Shown in pieces: positions 1 to 10,900 of a stretch of DNA of 64,000 bases. A program made the position numbers and the translations under genes. The stretch is from Asterochloris sp. CNOR1. Lineage: Eukaryota > Chlorophyta > Trebouxiophyceae > Trebouxiales > Trebouxiaceae. Position 1 is the first letter of the stretch, and every line of letters starts with the position of its first letter. The notes below the pieces were generated by a model. That model was not told where the DNA came from and did no database searches. It worked only from the letters and a program-made list of their open reading frames with translations. Location of the stretch: the NCBI GenBank assembly GCA_963969365.1, contig OZ017753.1, positions 2,108,001 to 2,172,000 of the forward strand. The letters run 5' to 3'.

Positions 1-1731
1 GCATGTGCTGGTGGAGTTTTATGCGCCGGTATGGATCTCAGGCAGCTTATCTGCCTATAACAGTGCTTCCCAGCTGGCAGCTACACATGCAGACATGTGC
101 CTCAATGTCTTGCCTGCAGTGGTGCGGCCACTGCAAGCACCTAGTACCCGTGCTGTCCTCCCTTGGCAAGAGCATCCAAGGCGATCCCAAGTTAAAGAAT
201 CGCGTGGCCATCACAAAGGTAGGTTGCCTTTCTCCAGCATGACCTCTGAGGCTGACCTTGCTAGGCAGACAAGGCCATGTCATGAGCCACTGGGCTTCCC
301 ATCAGCTCTGCTCAGCCAGCAGCTGGCAGCACCAGCACCAGCACTGTGCACAATCACCTGGGGGTGCAGCGCTCCAGCTGGCTGCTGAGCAGCTTGCTGC
401 AGCCCCCAGCAGACATGAACAGCATCCACATTGGTGGCCTTGGTAGCTGCACTGAGCTGTTCTGCATATCTCATTTTGCAAAGCATCTGGCCATACAGGT
501 CAATGCCGATGAGCACCGTGACCTGGGCGGGCGCTTTGGTGTGTCAGGCTTCCCCACTTTGAAATGGTTTGGCCGCGGCAAGCCCACTGATGCACCAGAG
601 GAGTGAGTTGCTCCACGGTACACCTCTTGATGTTTGCTCATTGCTGCCAAGCGCACAGGTGCCACGAAGCAGGTGTCTGTGATGCCTGCTGGAGCTGCCA
701 AGCGCAAGTGGCTATGACAAGTGCGTGCTGTCTCATCAATGTGGGTTGCGCCCCACAGCTGTGCCTGGGGGAGCACCCTGGCTGTGTGGGGTGCCTGCTT
801 TGTTGGTCTGGCCCGCTTTGCTAGTGGCAGGCGCCTCATGGCCAAGCGCTGGCTGTGCTGAGCCCCTGTGCTTCTGCCCTGCAGCTATGCCAGTGGCAGG
901 ACCCTGGACGCCTTTTCATCTTGGATCACGCAGAAGCTGGACTCTGACACAACGTTTGCTCGTGTAGAGTCACTGGACTCCCTTGTCCGTGATTACCTTG
1001 GCGCAGGTATGGCATTCGTGCGGCCATGTCAAGTCTTCCCTTGGCATTGAACTTGCTGCTTCTGAAGCAATTAGATCAACTGCCTGGTCAACCGCCCTTC
1101 TGCAGCAAGCTGCGTGTGGGAATAGCAGTTAAGTGACACTCACCGCTGTGCCAGTCCTATCAGATACATATGCTGCTATGTGCTCCCTCCCACGCTGCAT
1201 TTCAAGCTGCAACCAGCATGCATGTTCTAGTGTTCTCAGTGTTGAGCTAGCCAGTCCACCAATCTGCAGGCTGCAGGCTCAGATGTCGGTGTGCTAGCGA
1301 CACCTGTGCTGCTTCTACAGGCTCAGACGTTGCTTCCTCAGCTGCCACCAAGCTGGAGGAGGCTGCCAGCGCGCTTACTGGAGAGGCCAAGGGCTACGGC
1401 GAGCTCTATGTCAAGGTCCTCAAGCGCGGGCTGGAGAAGGTGGGTGGGAGGGCTCTGCAGGTCTCAATGACAAGTCTACTGGCAGCTCAAGCGTGTGCTT
1501 CCAAGAAAGGCCTGGCATACAGCCGCCTTACCTGCAGCGCCCGCCAGTCTGGCTCTGTGCCTGAAAGCTGGGCTCATTGTGCAGGGCAAGGACTACTACC
1601 ACACAGAGGCTGAAAGGCTTGAGCGCCTGGTCAGTGGCGGCAAGGCCAGCCCCTCCAAGATGAATGAGATCCTTTCCAAGCTCAGTGTGCTCAGCGCCTT
1701 CAAGAGTGACGATACCTCTGCTGAAGAGTAG
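1..1731 (+). CDS. Protein disulfide isomerase with ERp29 C-terminal domain (5' partial)
   Basis: ER-lumen thiol oxidoreductase that forms and shuffles disulfides in secretory proteins. Six exons are visible: before 29, 120-218, 499-602, 885-1006, 1321-1439 and 1585-1731 (stop TAG 1729-1731). They join in phase. The first intron splits the active site: exon 1 ends in FYAP and exon 2 opens with WCGHCK, giving the classic APWCGHCK thioredoxin motif. The next exons supply the rest of the thioredoxin fold (VNADEH, then GVSGFPTLKWF with the cis-Pro). Exons 4-6 give a helical tail (GYGELYVKVLKRGLEK, then DYYHTEAERLERL), as in the ERp29-type domain of plant PDI-D proteins. The protein ends in acidic SAEE rather than KDEL. 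The start lies upstream of the window, so a second thioredoxin domain and the signal peptide cannot be seen. Family assignment is firm; subclass is inferred. Confidence 0.9.
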
Positions 1732-2166
1732 ACTATCTGCCATCGCTGCAGTTGCTCATGGCCCAATTTGTTTCCGACTTGATTTGCTCTGTGTATTGCA
1801 TTTCCTCAGCACCTGGAAACTTCCTCTGCTGGCTACGATGCTGTCGGGGCTGAGCACAGGGAAAGATTGTCATGGTGCCCTCGTCCATGCTGCGGCCCAC
1901 TGCCTGTGATTGAGAATGCTGAAACACAGATGTTCGGGCACCGTCAGGCATAATGACCAACACGGCAGTGGGCTTGACAGGCGACGGCGCATAGATTGCG
2001 AATGGCCATTCAGATCTTGTCATGCAAACCTAATCTGGGCCGGAGCGGCTATTGTTTATCCGCAGCTTGATCCCTTTCAGGCCTCACGAAAGTCCAGTTG
2101 GTGTTTCACGAGTCTCATTGGCAGTGAGTCAGAAAAGCCCTGACCTCCATCATCAGGAGGAGCAGC

Positions 2167-5100
2167 ATGGTGCACAGAATTGCCCTGATTAGGTGAGGCC
2201 TGGCAGACCCCATCACATCAAACGCATCTGCCATCCTGACTGCCAAGGTTGATGCACCGCAATTGCCCTGGCTTAGAACACGCAAGGTCATTCCTCCTGC
2301 AGGCATGGTGAGAGTGTATGGAACCTGGAGAACTTATTCACAGGTGGGGCCATGCTCATGATCGATGTTCTTGGATGCTGTCGGCGCATGGGATTGCATT
2401 GAATCCCTGTCCAGCAACAAATCAGCAATGATCCCGACGTGTGCTGTGACCTCAGGCTGGACAGATGTGGACCTCTCAGACACAGGGCGGACTGAGGCGC
2501 GGTGGGCAGGCAAGCTGCTGCGCACAGAGGGCTTCAAGGTGAGTCATGGTCCACTGCATTTAGAGGGATGCTTGATGCCTTGCGACCTGGTTCCACGCTT
2601 TGGCTGCTTCTGGCGGTGCAGCCATCTCATGCACTGCCTCCACCCACAGGCTTCACCGAGGGGCAGTGGGCTGACCAGCCGCTGCACACAGAGGGCTTGA
2701 ATGTGTGTTAGGCATACAGGTTCAATGTCTTTGTCCACCGCCTTGATGCTGTCAGGGCTTTCAAACACATCAGCAGGCCCACACGTCCTGCAAAGCCAGC
2801 ATCTGGTCATGGTGAGCACATCATCTGGTATGTCGCATGTCGGCCCTGATGCTGGCAGGGCCAAGTTTCAGGACAACCTGCAGGCCCAGGTCACAAGAGG
2901 CAAAGAACAGGGGCAGCCTCTTCCAGAGATTGTTAGTACACTTCCTGCTGAGCTGCGGTCTGCCTTGCCTGCTGCAGTTTGACCAGGCGTACACGTCTGT
3001 GCTGAAGCGGGCCATCAACACGCTGCAAGTGGTGCTGGAGAACTCGGACCAACTGTGGATCCCCGTGGAGAAGACCTGGAGGCTCAATGAGCGCCACTAT
3101 GGAGACCTGCAGGTGGGGCAGACACCTGTCTCATAGTTTCTGGCTGCTGTGAGGCAGGAGGTCTCATTGCATCTGGGGGCCTGTGGATTCAACCGCCAGG
3201 CAGCTGGTGGCGCCCCATTCCCATTTAGAGAGCAAGCAATGCTGGGGTGCCTGCTGACTTGCCACTTCACCTGCACGTCTGCAGGGGAAGAACAAGGCTG
3301 AGACGGCCAAGAAGTACGGTGATGAGCAGGTGCACATCTGGCGCCGGTCCTACGACATACCTCCAGCACGTGAGCTGCTGCCCTGCAGTTTTGCGGCGCG
3401 TTAACTCGAGTGTTTGGGGCAGCCTCATCTGCACCACTGCGTGCAGCAACTGCAGGGGCTGGGGCATCTGACCCAGGGGGTCCAATGCTTAGCTTGGGAC
3501 GATGCCTCTGCTCTCACGATCACTCAGCTGGAGCTGGTGTGTCTGCTGCCTGATGGAGGGCTGGTCGCTTCCAAACCATCCTCCCCTGGCACAACAACCA
3601 TGCCTGCACCTGCACCCCTGACCAAGGACTGTAAAAGCTTGTGCTCCAGCTCCCTGGCCGGCTCCATGCGCCTGCCTCCGGCAGCAGCAGGGCCACAACC
3701 AGCAAGTCGAGGCTTGAACTCATCTGCTTTTGACTCTTGCAACGTCACCAGCGCCTCGTGCCTGCAGCCCTGACGAAGGACGATGAGCGGTGGCCTGGCA
3801 AGGACAGGCGGTATGCACACCTGGACCCCAGCCAGATCCCCCTGCAGGAGTCCCTGAAGGAGACTGTGGAGCGCTTCCTGCCTGTGAGTGCACGCCTGTG
3901 CAGTGGCTGAAGGGGAGTGGGCGCACTCTGCAGGGAGGACCCAGGCTATGCATAGAGCGCACGGCCTAGCACGCCTTTTCAGGTACATGGGCGGCCTGTG
4001 TGCACAGTGGTGGTGGTGGTATGCAGCCCTTCTGCACTGCGGCGCGGCCGCACACAGGGAAACCAGCGCTGCAAAGAGCGCTGCACCAGGTGGATCACGG
4101 CCCCTGTGTGCAAATGGGCGGTGGCTGTGATACAGTTCACTGCCCAAGAGCATGTGCTTAGATGGCGAGGGGGCTGTGCACTGCTCAGTAGAGCTGAGAC
4201 GCAGGATTGCACCCATCAGGCTGCTGAGTATGTAGGTCACCGATGTGCCAGCAGCACTTGGGACAGCCTGAAGCAGGCACCAGGTATGGCTGGCCACAGC
4301 AGCCCAAGACGGCGCTGCTGCAGGGCTCGTTTTGCACCCGGCAAACACTGTGCAGGAGGACCCTTGCTCGTGTGCACTCGGCAGACTGGTGTCCCCTCTG
4401 CTGCCTGCAGTACTGGCATGAGACAATTGCCCCCGTGGTCAAGAGCGGCAAGAATGTCATTATTGCCGCCCACGGCAACAGCTTGCGAGCCCTGGTGAGC
4501 ACAGCACACTCTCAGCACTCTTCAGACACACCCTGCGTAACGCACGGCTGCTTGTCATGTTGTGGAATTTCAGGCAGAACCCACTGCTGCACGCTGCAAC
4601 AGCTTCTGCGCCTGTTGAGCAAAAACGCAAGACAACAGAGCTGGGAGGCCCCTGATTCAGACAGACAAGGCCTACCGCAAACACACTTCCTGCTGAAAGT
4701 TGCAGTACTGCAAGCACTCATTTGCTCAACAACCCCACTGCCTAGGGAAGCATCGAGTCTACCTACTTTGTATCGCGTCAGACTTGCCGAACATTGCTTT
4801 GCACCGGACTCCAGCTGAAGCAGACCTCTGCCTGCCGCAGTGCTTGGCGTCCCCTTTGACGGGCAGTCTCCTGTGACACCTCCCTGGCACCACTCCCCTG
4901 CTCACAGAGCCTGCTGTGTGCCCGCCGTGATGCGTCAAGCGTTCAGGTTCCCTTCAGCATACAGCCAGGCCGCAACCGCGAGAAGTCAGCACCAAGCTCC
5001 AATTTAACACAACAAGCATCTGGCCTCGGCTGACCCTGCTCCTGTTGGCCCCCTGCAGGTGAAGTACCTTGACAACATCTCTGACCAGGACATCCCCAGC

Positions 5101-5684
5101 CTGGAGATCCCCACTGGTGTGCCTCTGATCTATGAGCTGGACGACAACCTGAAGCCCATCAGGCACTACTATGTCGGGTGAGCGCCAGGGAGGCCTTGAC
5201 ATCGGAGAGCCAGGCAAAGCTGCCTGGCAGCCTGCCTACTCACCTGGTGCATTCCTGCCTCCGCAGCACCATGACCCTCTAAAGAGGTGGTAGGCGCCAG
5301 CACGGCAGCTGCGCCTAAGCAGAAGCCCTTCCCAAAGTGTGGAACCTGTGCCTCTATAGCCCCCAGGAGGGCTTGAGGGAAAGAGAGAGCCTTGTGAAGC
5401 TGCTGCCTCGCAGCCTGCCCAACATTACATGGTGACAGGCTGTGTTCCCTCATGCTTACACGGTGCACTGCTGCCCCTGCAGCACCAAGGACGCTTTCAA
5501 GAAGCGTCTGGGCGTGATTGGGACCAGCAAGGCAGCCGAGCGCCTGACCCACGCCCTGATTGAGAATGGGGTGGCCACTGCAGAGGCGATCCAGTTCCAC
5601 GTGAAGGGTGGAGGCCAGGCCCTGGCAGGCATGCACATGAAGCATACGGACAATGACACAGAGGTCGGTGTAGCTGTCATCTGA
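2167..5684 (+). CDS. Cofactor-dependent phosphoglycerate mutase (dPGM), alternative last exons
   Basis: Interconverts 3- and 2-phosphoglycerate in glycolysis. Exons: 2167-2192, 2303-2343, 2456-2538, 2978-3112, 3285-3369, 3768-3883, 4411-4494, 5059-5177, then either 5267-5282 or 5483-5684. The first two exons join to give [16 protein letters not shown], which carries the phospho-accepting His of the RHGE motif. Later exons give [13 protein letters not shown], the [12 protein letters not shown] block, the WHETIAP block and [12 protein letters not shown] with the second catalytic His. Exon 8 ends IRHYYVG, where bacterial enzymes (about 250 aa) are close to finishing. ATG 2167 is chosen because it sits directly before the RHGE block; no transit peptide is visible, so location (cytosol or plastid) is open. 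Both candidate last exons follow good acceptors and start in the same phase: 5267 adds only TMTL and stops, while 5483 adds about 66 residues that I do not recognise. Introns contain exon-edge copies. Confidence 0.9.
2494..2705 (+). repeat. Exon-end copy inside dPGM intron 3
   Basis: The last 45 bases of exon 3 plus the donor (from 2494) recur ungapped at 2658-2705, offset 164 bp, with roughly three quarters of bases identical. The shared core is CACAGAGGGCTT. The copy carries TGTGTG where the true donor has GTGAGT. Confidence 0.75.
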
Positions 5685-6418
5685 GGTCGTGCAGGTCCTG
5701 CCATCTGCTCCTGGCCTGGTCCCTTCACCGTCAGCCATTGCCGCCTCATGAGGCCACGCCCTGGCTGACAGGTAGGGGTCCAAGGCCTGTCCAACCTCCT
5801 CTGACGCACACAGATGATGCCTCAGAGGTCCTGGCTTTCACTGGGGGTCTAGGCTGTTTTTGCTTACATCTAGAATAAACAAACCCATCCTTGCAGCAGA
5901 GCCACTCTTGCAAGGCGCATGCGCTGTCAAGCTTGGTGTTATCAAAGCAGGAGCAGATCCTGGCTTCCTGCACCTGAAATGCTCTTGTGGGGCCAGGTCA
6001 AGAGGTCTGCGGGTTTGAACGTGAAGTCTGGCCTGGGTTCTGATGTGCCTGTGCATGTGCATATTCAGTGGCCGCCTCGACAGCAGCTGCCTGCAACCTG
6101 CTGGCTGGCTGCCTGCCCCTGCAGGAGGTCCCCTGCGCAGTGTGGGCGGTGATGGCCTCTGCAATGTGGTTCTGCGCTGATGTGCTCTGCGGCAGCCACC
6201 TTGCCTGCCTGCACCTGCAGGTGGCAGGAATCTGTGGTCAGCGGTATGCTTCAGCATCTGGCTCCTGCCTGCTGAGATTCACGGATGCTGGACACCTCTG
6301 CAGACATACTCTGCTTTCATCACTGCATGATATTGCAGATATATCCTCTGCAGACCTTTGCATGTCATGCCATGTGTTTGCTCGTCTTTCAGCCTGCAGA
6401 CTGCCTGCCTGCCTGCAG

Positions 6419-7731
6419 GTGGTGGCCACTGCAGACCTCATCTTTGTGTTTGGCAGCGCGGCAGAGATCCGAGACCACCTGAAGAACGTGAAGGACAGCA
6501 TCAAGGACCGCCTGATTGTGCCTGTCACACAGGAAGGGCAAATCGACACATTCCAGGTGAACAGCGACATTGGTGACCCTGGGGCCTTCCTTGTGAGCAT
6601 TGTGGGGCCTGTCGCGGACGGGGAGAAGCCCGCAGGTTGCCATGTGCTCCACTGCCGTGCTGAAGCTGTCCAATTCCCAGGTGGGCACAAGGGACTGGCT
6701 TAGGGCCGCTTGTGTTTTCAACGTGGAGAGCATGCAGGTTACTGCTCTGCTGCCCTGCTTCAGCTGCGGTGGTGGTGCAGCCTCCTTGAAGACTAGCTGT
6801 GGAGGCAAGCAGCCCAGGGTGGTTTTGCTCACCGGCGCATTGGACCAGAGCATCCTGTCGGACATTCATGTGTGTTCAACGGAAAGTGAGCAGCAATACT
6901 CCTGCAAGAGGCTGTTATGGCCTCAGCCCACATTGTGTGCTGATTGGGTGAATGCACCTGACCGCAGGTAGCTGCTGGCAGCCCTGGGCCACGACCTTGC
7001 TTGGGCCACTCTGCACTCCATCAGCATCACCTGCTGGGGTCTTAGCCACTGTCGTGCTGGCATTGTCTTGAGCAGCACACGTGCTTTGGCAAGTGAGCAC
7101 CTTCATGCAGCCAAGGGCTCCTCTGCAGCTATTGGGCTGGTCCTGTCAAATTTTCTCCCTCTGTTGACAGAACTTGATGGAACACACTACTGCAGCAAGC
7201 TGCTGGCGGCTCAGCCAAGATCGTGCTGGCGCTCTCTGAGAAGGACCTGGAGCCTCCCCACCCCACCCTGGATGTCCACGAGATTGGAGCGCCAGTCAAG
7301 CTGATCAAGGGGGCCAGCGCCAGTGACAAGGACGTCGAGATTGTAAAAACCCTGATCGAGGTAGGTCTGACAGGGACCGCCATTGTGTGATGTTGGCTTC
7401 AGGGGCAGGTCTCAGGGTGGGGGGGTTGATGTTACCAAGAGTGCCACCCATCTTCATCAGACAGGAGTGGGTCTGACATCTTGGTGGACGTCCTCTTAAG
7501 GACCCTGCCAGGAATGCCATCAAGCCCCGCTTGCTGTACGGGGCCTGCAGCTTGGATTGCTGCAGGTTGAGCTAATGGTGGCGCATGGGACTTGAGAGGT
7601 GCTGCTGATTGGCGGCACCATGTGCAGGCTGCTGGCTACCCAGTGCCCCATGAGTAATGACATCCCATGCAGGCTGCTGGCTACCCGGTGCCTGAACAGG
7701 AGTCGCGCCAGGCAGCAACTGCAGGCGGCTG
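6419..7731 (+). CDS. Unrecognised multi-exon protein, N-terminus unresolved
   Basis: I do not recognise this protein. An exon opens after a strong acceptor (TGCCTGCAG, ends 6418). It reads VVATADLIFVFGSAAEIRDH, a basic helix (LKNVKDSIKDRL), then IVPVTQEGQIDTF and GAFLVSIVGPVADGEK, to about 6635. The frame used between 6635 and the donor near 6681 is uncertain. A second exon, about 7200-7361, reads GGSAKIVLALSEKDLE then DVHEIGAPVKLIKG, ending KTLIE at a GTAGGT donor. The last exon, 7675-7731, reads AAGYPVPEQESRQAATAGG and stops. A TGTAA motif follows at 7851. The N-terminus may lie among smaller exons in 5690-6400, where I could not settle one. The peptide at 5483-5684, assigned here to dPGM, could instead belong to this gene. 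Confidence 0.45.
7620..7697 (+). repeat. Duplicated acceptor and exon start
   Basis: The acceptor and start of the last exon of the orphan gene (GCAGGCTGCTGGCTACCC near 7671) occurs a second time about 47 bp upstream near 7624, followed by AGTGCC instead of GGTGCC. Both copies have a usable AG. Confidence 0.7.
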
Positions 7732-7850
7732 ATACCCTTCGCGTGCAGTTTCTTCTGTGCTCGTGACATTGACCAGTCTGAAAACAACCTGTTTGGTCAT
7801 GAGACCTGCTGCCAGCCCCATTGGGCTATGTGTGAGCATGCAGCAACAAA

Positions 7851-7855
7851 TGTAA
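7851..7855 (+). terminator. Probable polyadenylation signal TGTAA
   Basis: TGTAA lies 120 nt past the stop codon at 7731. UGUAA is the established nuclear polyadenylation signal of chlorophytes such as Chlamydomonas. It also sits between two convergent genes, as expected. Confidence 0.5.
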
Positions 7856-7949
7856 AGAAAGCTGGAGTGTTCAAAATTGTACATTCTGCGCTTTGGGCTG
7901 CAACTCTCATGAGGGTGACCATGGGCAAGATGGCTGCTCACAGTACCTG

Positions 7950-10900
7950 TCAGAAGTCTACATCTCTCTGGGGATCATTCTTGTCTATCTCAGCAAATTG
8001 TGGAGGGTTTTCTAGCGCTTCTATTATCGTTCCTAGTCTTTCCCTGGTCAGGCCCTTCCCTGTCACAGAGACCTCTTGGACGTCCATGCCTCTACGCACT
8101 ACCAGGGTGAAGCGGCCCTCAGCAGCAACTGACAGGAAGCTGGCATTATTGAAAGTGCTGCTGTCCAGAACCTCTGAGGCATCCTTGACCAGGTAGATCT
8201 GCACAGCAGGCACGCAGAGCCCGTCAGCACATGTATGCGGATCGGGATTCAGCACAGCAACTAGGCACGAGCTGGGCACTGCCTGTCAGGATCAGGGCTG
8301 CCACCCGTGGCTGTGCGCTGGCTGTTCAGATAGACCATGGCAGGAATGGATGAGACATGAGGGTCATCCAGAAGCAAGCAAGCACCCGCAGAACTGGCCA
8401 GCTCAGTGTGTCATACTTGGACCCACCACCAGTGTGTCATGATACTCCCTGGAGATCTTGTGGCGCCCAAATCTGATCTCTGTGATCTCAGGGTGAGCAC
8501 TGAGGCTATCAAACACCTCCTTGGCAGCAGGAAAAGCTGCCTGCAACACAGGGAAGCTTTTGTGACAACATCTCTGTGGGTGACTGCCGTCTCGCCAGAG
8601 CATGCATGCTGTGAAAAACAGGCCTCGTGGTGCCCTCATGGTGCCAAGTATGCCCCTGTCGGATCAAGTATGTGCTTCATAGGCCTGCCTGAGCAGTATC
8701 TGGTCCGCCTGATCTTTGCCTTTAATCAGACATGGGCCCACGATAGGGATTGCTTGTGTGTGGTCTGGCAGATTGGCACTTTGTTGAGCAAACCCAACCA
8801 GCATTAGGCAGCCCAGCAGGCAACCTACCCCTGATCTGCTGGAGCTCCCCTGACGCAGAGACCTGCCCCTCTTGTGCACGCTCAGCGATGCATCCCTACT
8901 CACGTGCTGCAGCTCCTCAGACCCTGGCCCCTCCCCTTCCAGAAAGTCGACGCTGCCAGTGCTGAGAGGTCTGCTCATCAGTTCATCAACCTTGCTGGCG
9001 TCAAACAACTCATCCACTTTGTTGGTCTCCTGCACCTTCATGGACAGCGCCACATGGCCCCGCTCAGGCTGCACAGCTACAATCATGGCGTTCAGCGTGT
9101 CGCCGACCTGCAGGGCAGGGGCTGGCAGTCATCAGCACAAGGTGGGGAATGCAAGTCAAGATCCACCCTGTGGTTGAATCCTGGCCACCAGCCTTGTTCC
9201 CAATGACACCCAATGACCCACAATCTGAGCAGAGCGCACCCTCCTGTCCTGGCGTCCCCCATGCCACCCCAGGCAAGCTCTGATCTGTGCATGAACAGTG
9301 GCTGCTGGCAGGCCTTGCTACGTACAGCGCGAGTTGAGAAGCAGGTGCAGCCTCTCCTGGGCCACCTCTTCAGTGACCAGGCAAGTCTGGTCATGTCAAG
9401 TAGCAAGGCACAGCCTCACCTTGACCACCCTCCTGGCGTCCCCCACAAAGCCCCAGGCGAGCTCAGACCTATGTATGAACCCCCTGACCGTCTCTACCTC
9501 CCCCGTTCTCAACTCCACATCGAACGCGGCGAAGGCCGCCAGCTCATACACATTGAGCACAGTGGCCTCCACCAGCGCAAAGCGGGACTCCTGCAGGCGC
9601 TGAGGGATGAGCAGGGGATGGCCGGAGTGACTGCCATCATTGCCTCAAGCAGCTTGCACATTCTGAAGCAAAACTGGTCCAAAACAGCAAGCCATGGTGC
9701 CCCAACATCAAAAACGATCATCAGCCAGTACATGGGAAGGGCAGCTGCATGCTCTGCCTTACGCAGCTGGAGGCCGTACAGAGGCAATGCGTCTGCCCCA
9801 GGCAAGCACCCTGACAAGACCATTACCTGCAGGATTTCTGCAGCCTCTGCAGTGATGACCTGGTAGGGTAAGTGAGGCTGCTTCATGCCGGCTGCCATGA
9901 GCTTCCTGTCTGCCAGCCGCTGGCTCATGATGATGGCTGGCCTGGGCTCCCAGAAAATCTGCAGGTGCAGCACATGATGATTCGTGAGTGTTTGTGGGTG
10001 CAGACGGGCCTCTGGGGTCGCCAGTGCGCTGCAGATGCAGGCCAGTGGTGGTAAGTGGGCGCCCATGGGGGTGCACAAGCCTGCATGCTCCCTGATAAGC
10101 TGCAGGTGCAGCATTTGTTGATGCTTACAGATCTCCTGGGTGTACAGAAGCCTGCAGGTGCGACAGGCATTAATACGTGAGGCCTCATGCCTGTGCACAC
10201 GCCTCTTGCTCCTCATGCAGCGCATATTTGATATGGGTGTGCAAAGCCTCCGTGCACCCTGATGAGCTGCGATTCAAGGCGCAGCAGATGAAGGCGCAGA
10301 ACCTCCACTGATGTAATGAGCTTGGGGGTCCCTGAACACTTGCAGCTGCAGCAGGCCTCAAAATGAACTGACTCCATTCATGTAGACCCATGTGCAACAG
10401 TCACAGAAGGGGGGTGGTTGTCAGTGCAGCACCTTGCTGCGTGTGCTGCTTGTCCTGGTGGCTGTCAACATTTAGCGTGGGCAGCAGCGCAGGCTAAGCT
10501 TTGCAGCACTGCAGACTGCGTCACACTAGTGAAGGCATGAGCTGGTGTAGTATGATCATGCCAGCGCCTGAAGGTAACGGTGCAATATGAAACCTGAGAT
10601 GAGGTCTGCTGATAGCTCTGCCCATGCACAACTTACAATAGAGACATGGCTACGCAGCCTCACCCGCAGCTGGCAACTGGATGGGCTGTTCCTGCGACTC
10701 ACAGCATGCAGGGGCACTCTCAGCTGTTGGCTCGCCTGCTACTTTGGCAACCACTTCACAGTGCACTCTCAGCACATCCGAAGGCTTGCATGGCTGGCCC
10801 TTCTGCATGCAGCCCTTGGGACTTCAGCATTACAGCACCTCTCAGCAGGCAAGCAACTCACCTGAGACACGCAGCACGTCAGGGCCACATCTTTTAGGGC

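Noticed and set aside
3524-4426. 300-codon minus-strand open frame across the phosphoglycerate mutase gene
   Set aside because: It runs antisense through a conserved exon and introns, is low in plausible domain features, and has no splice context.
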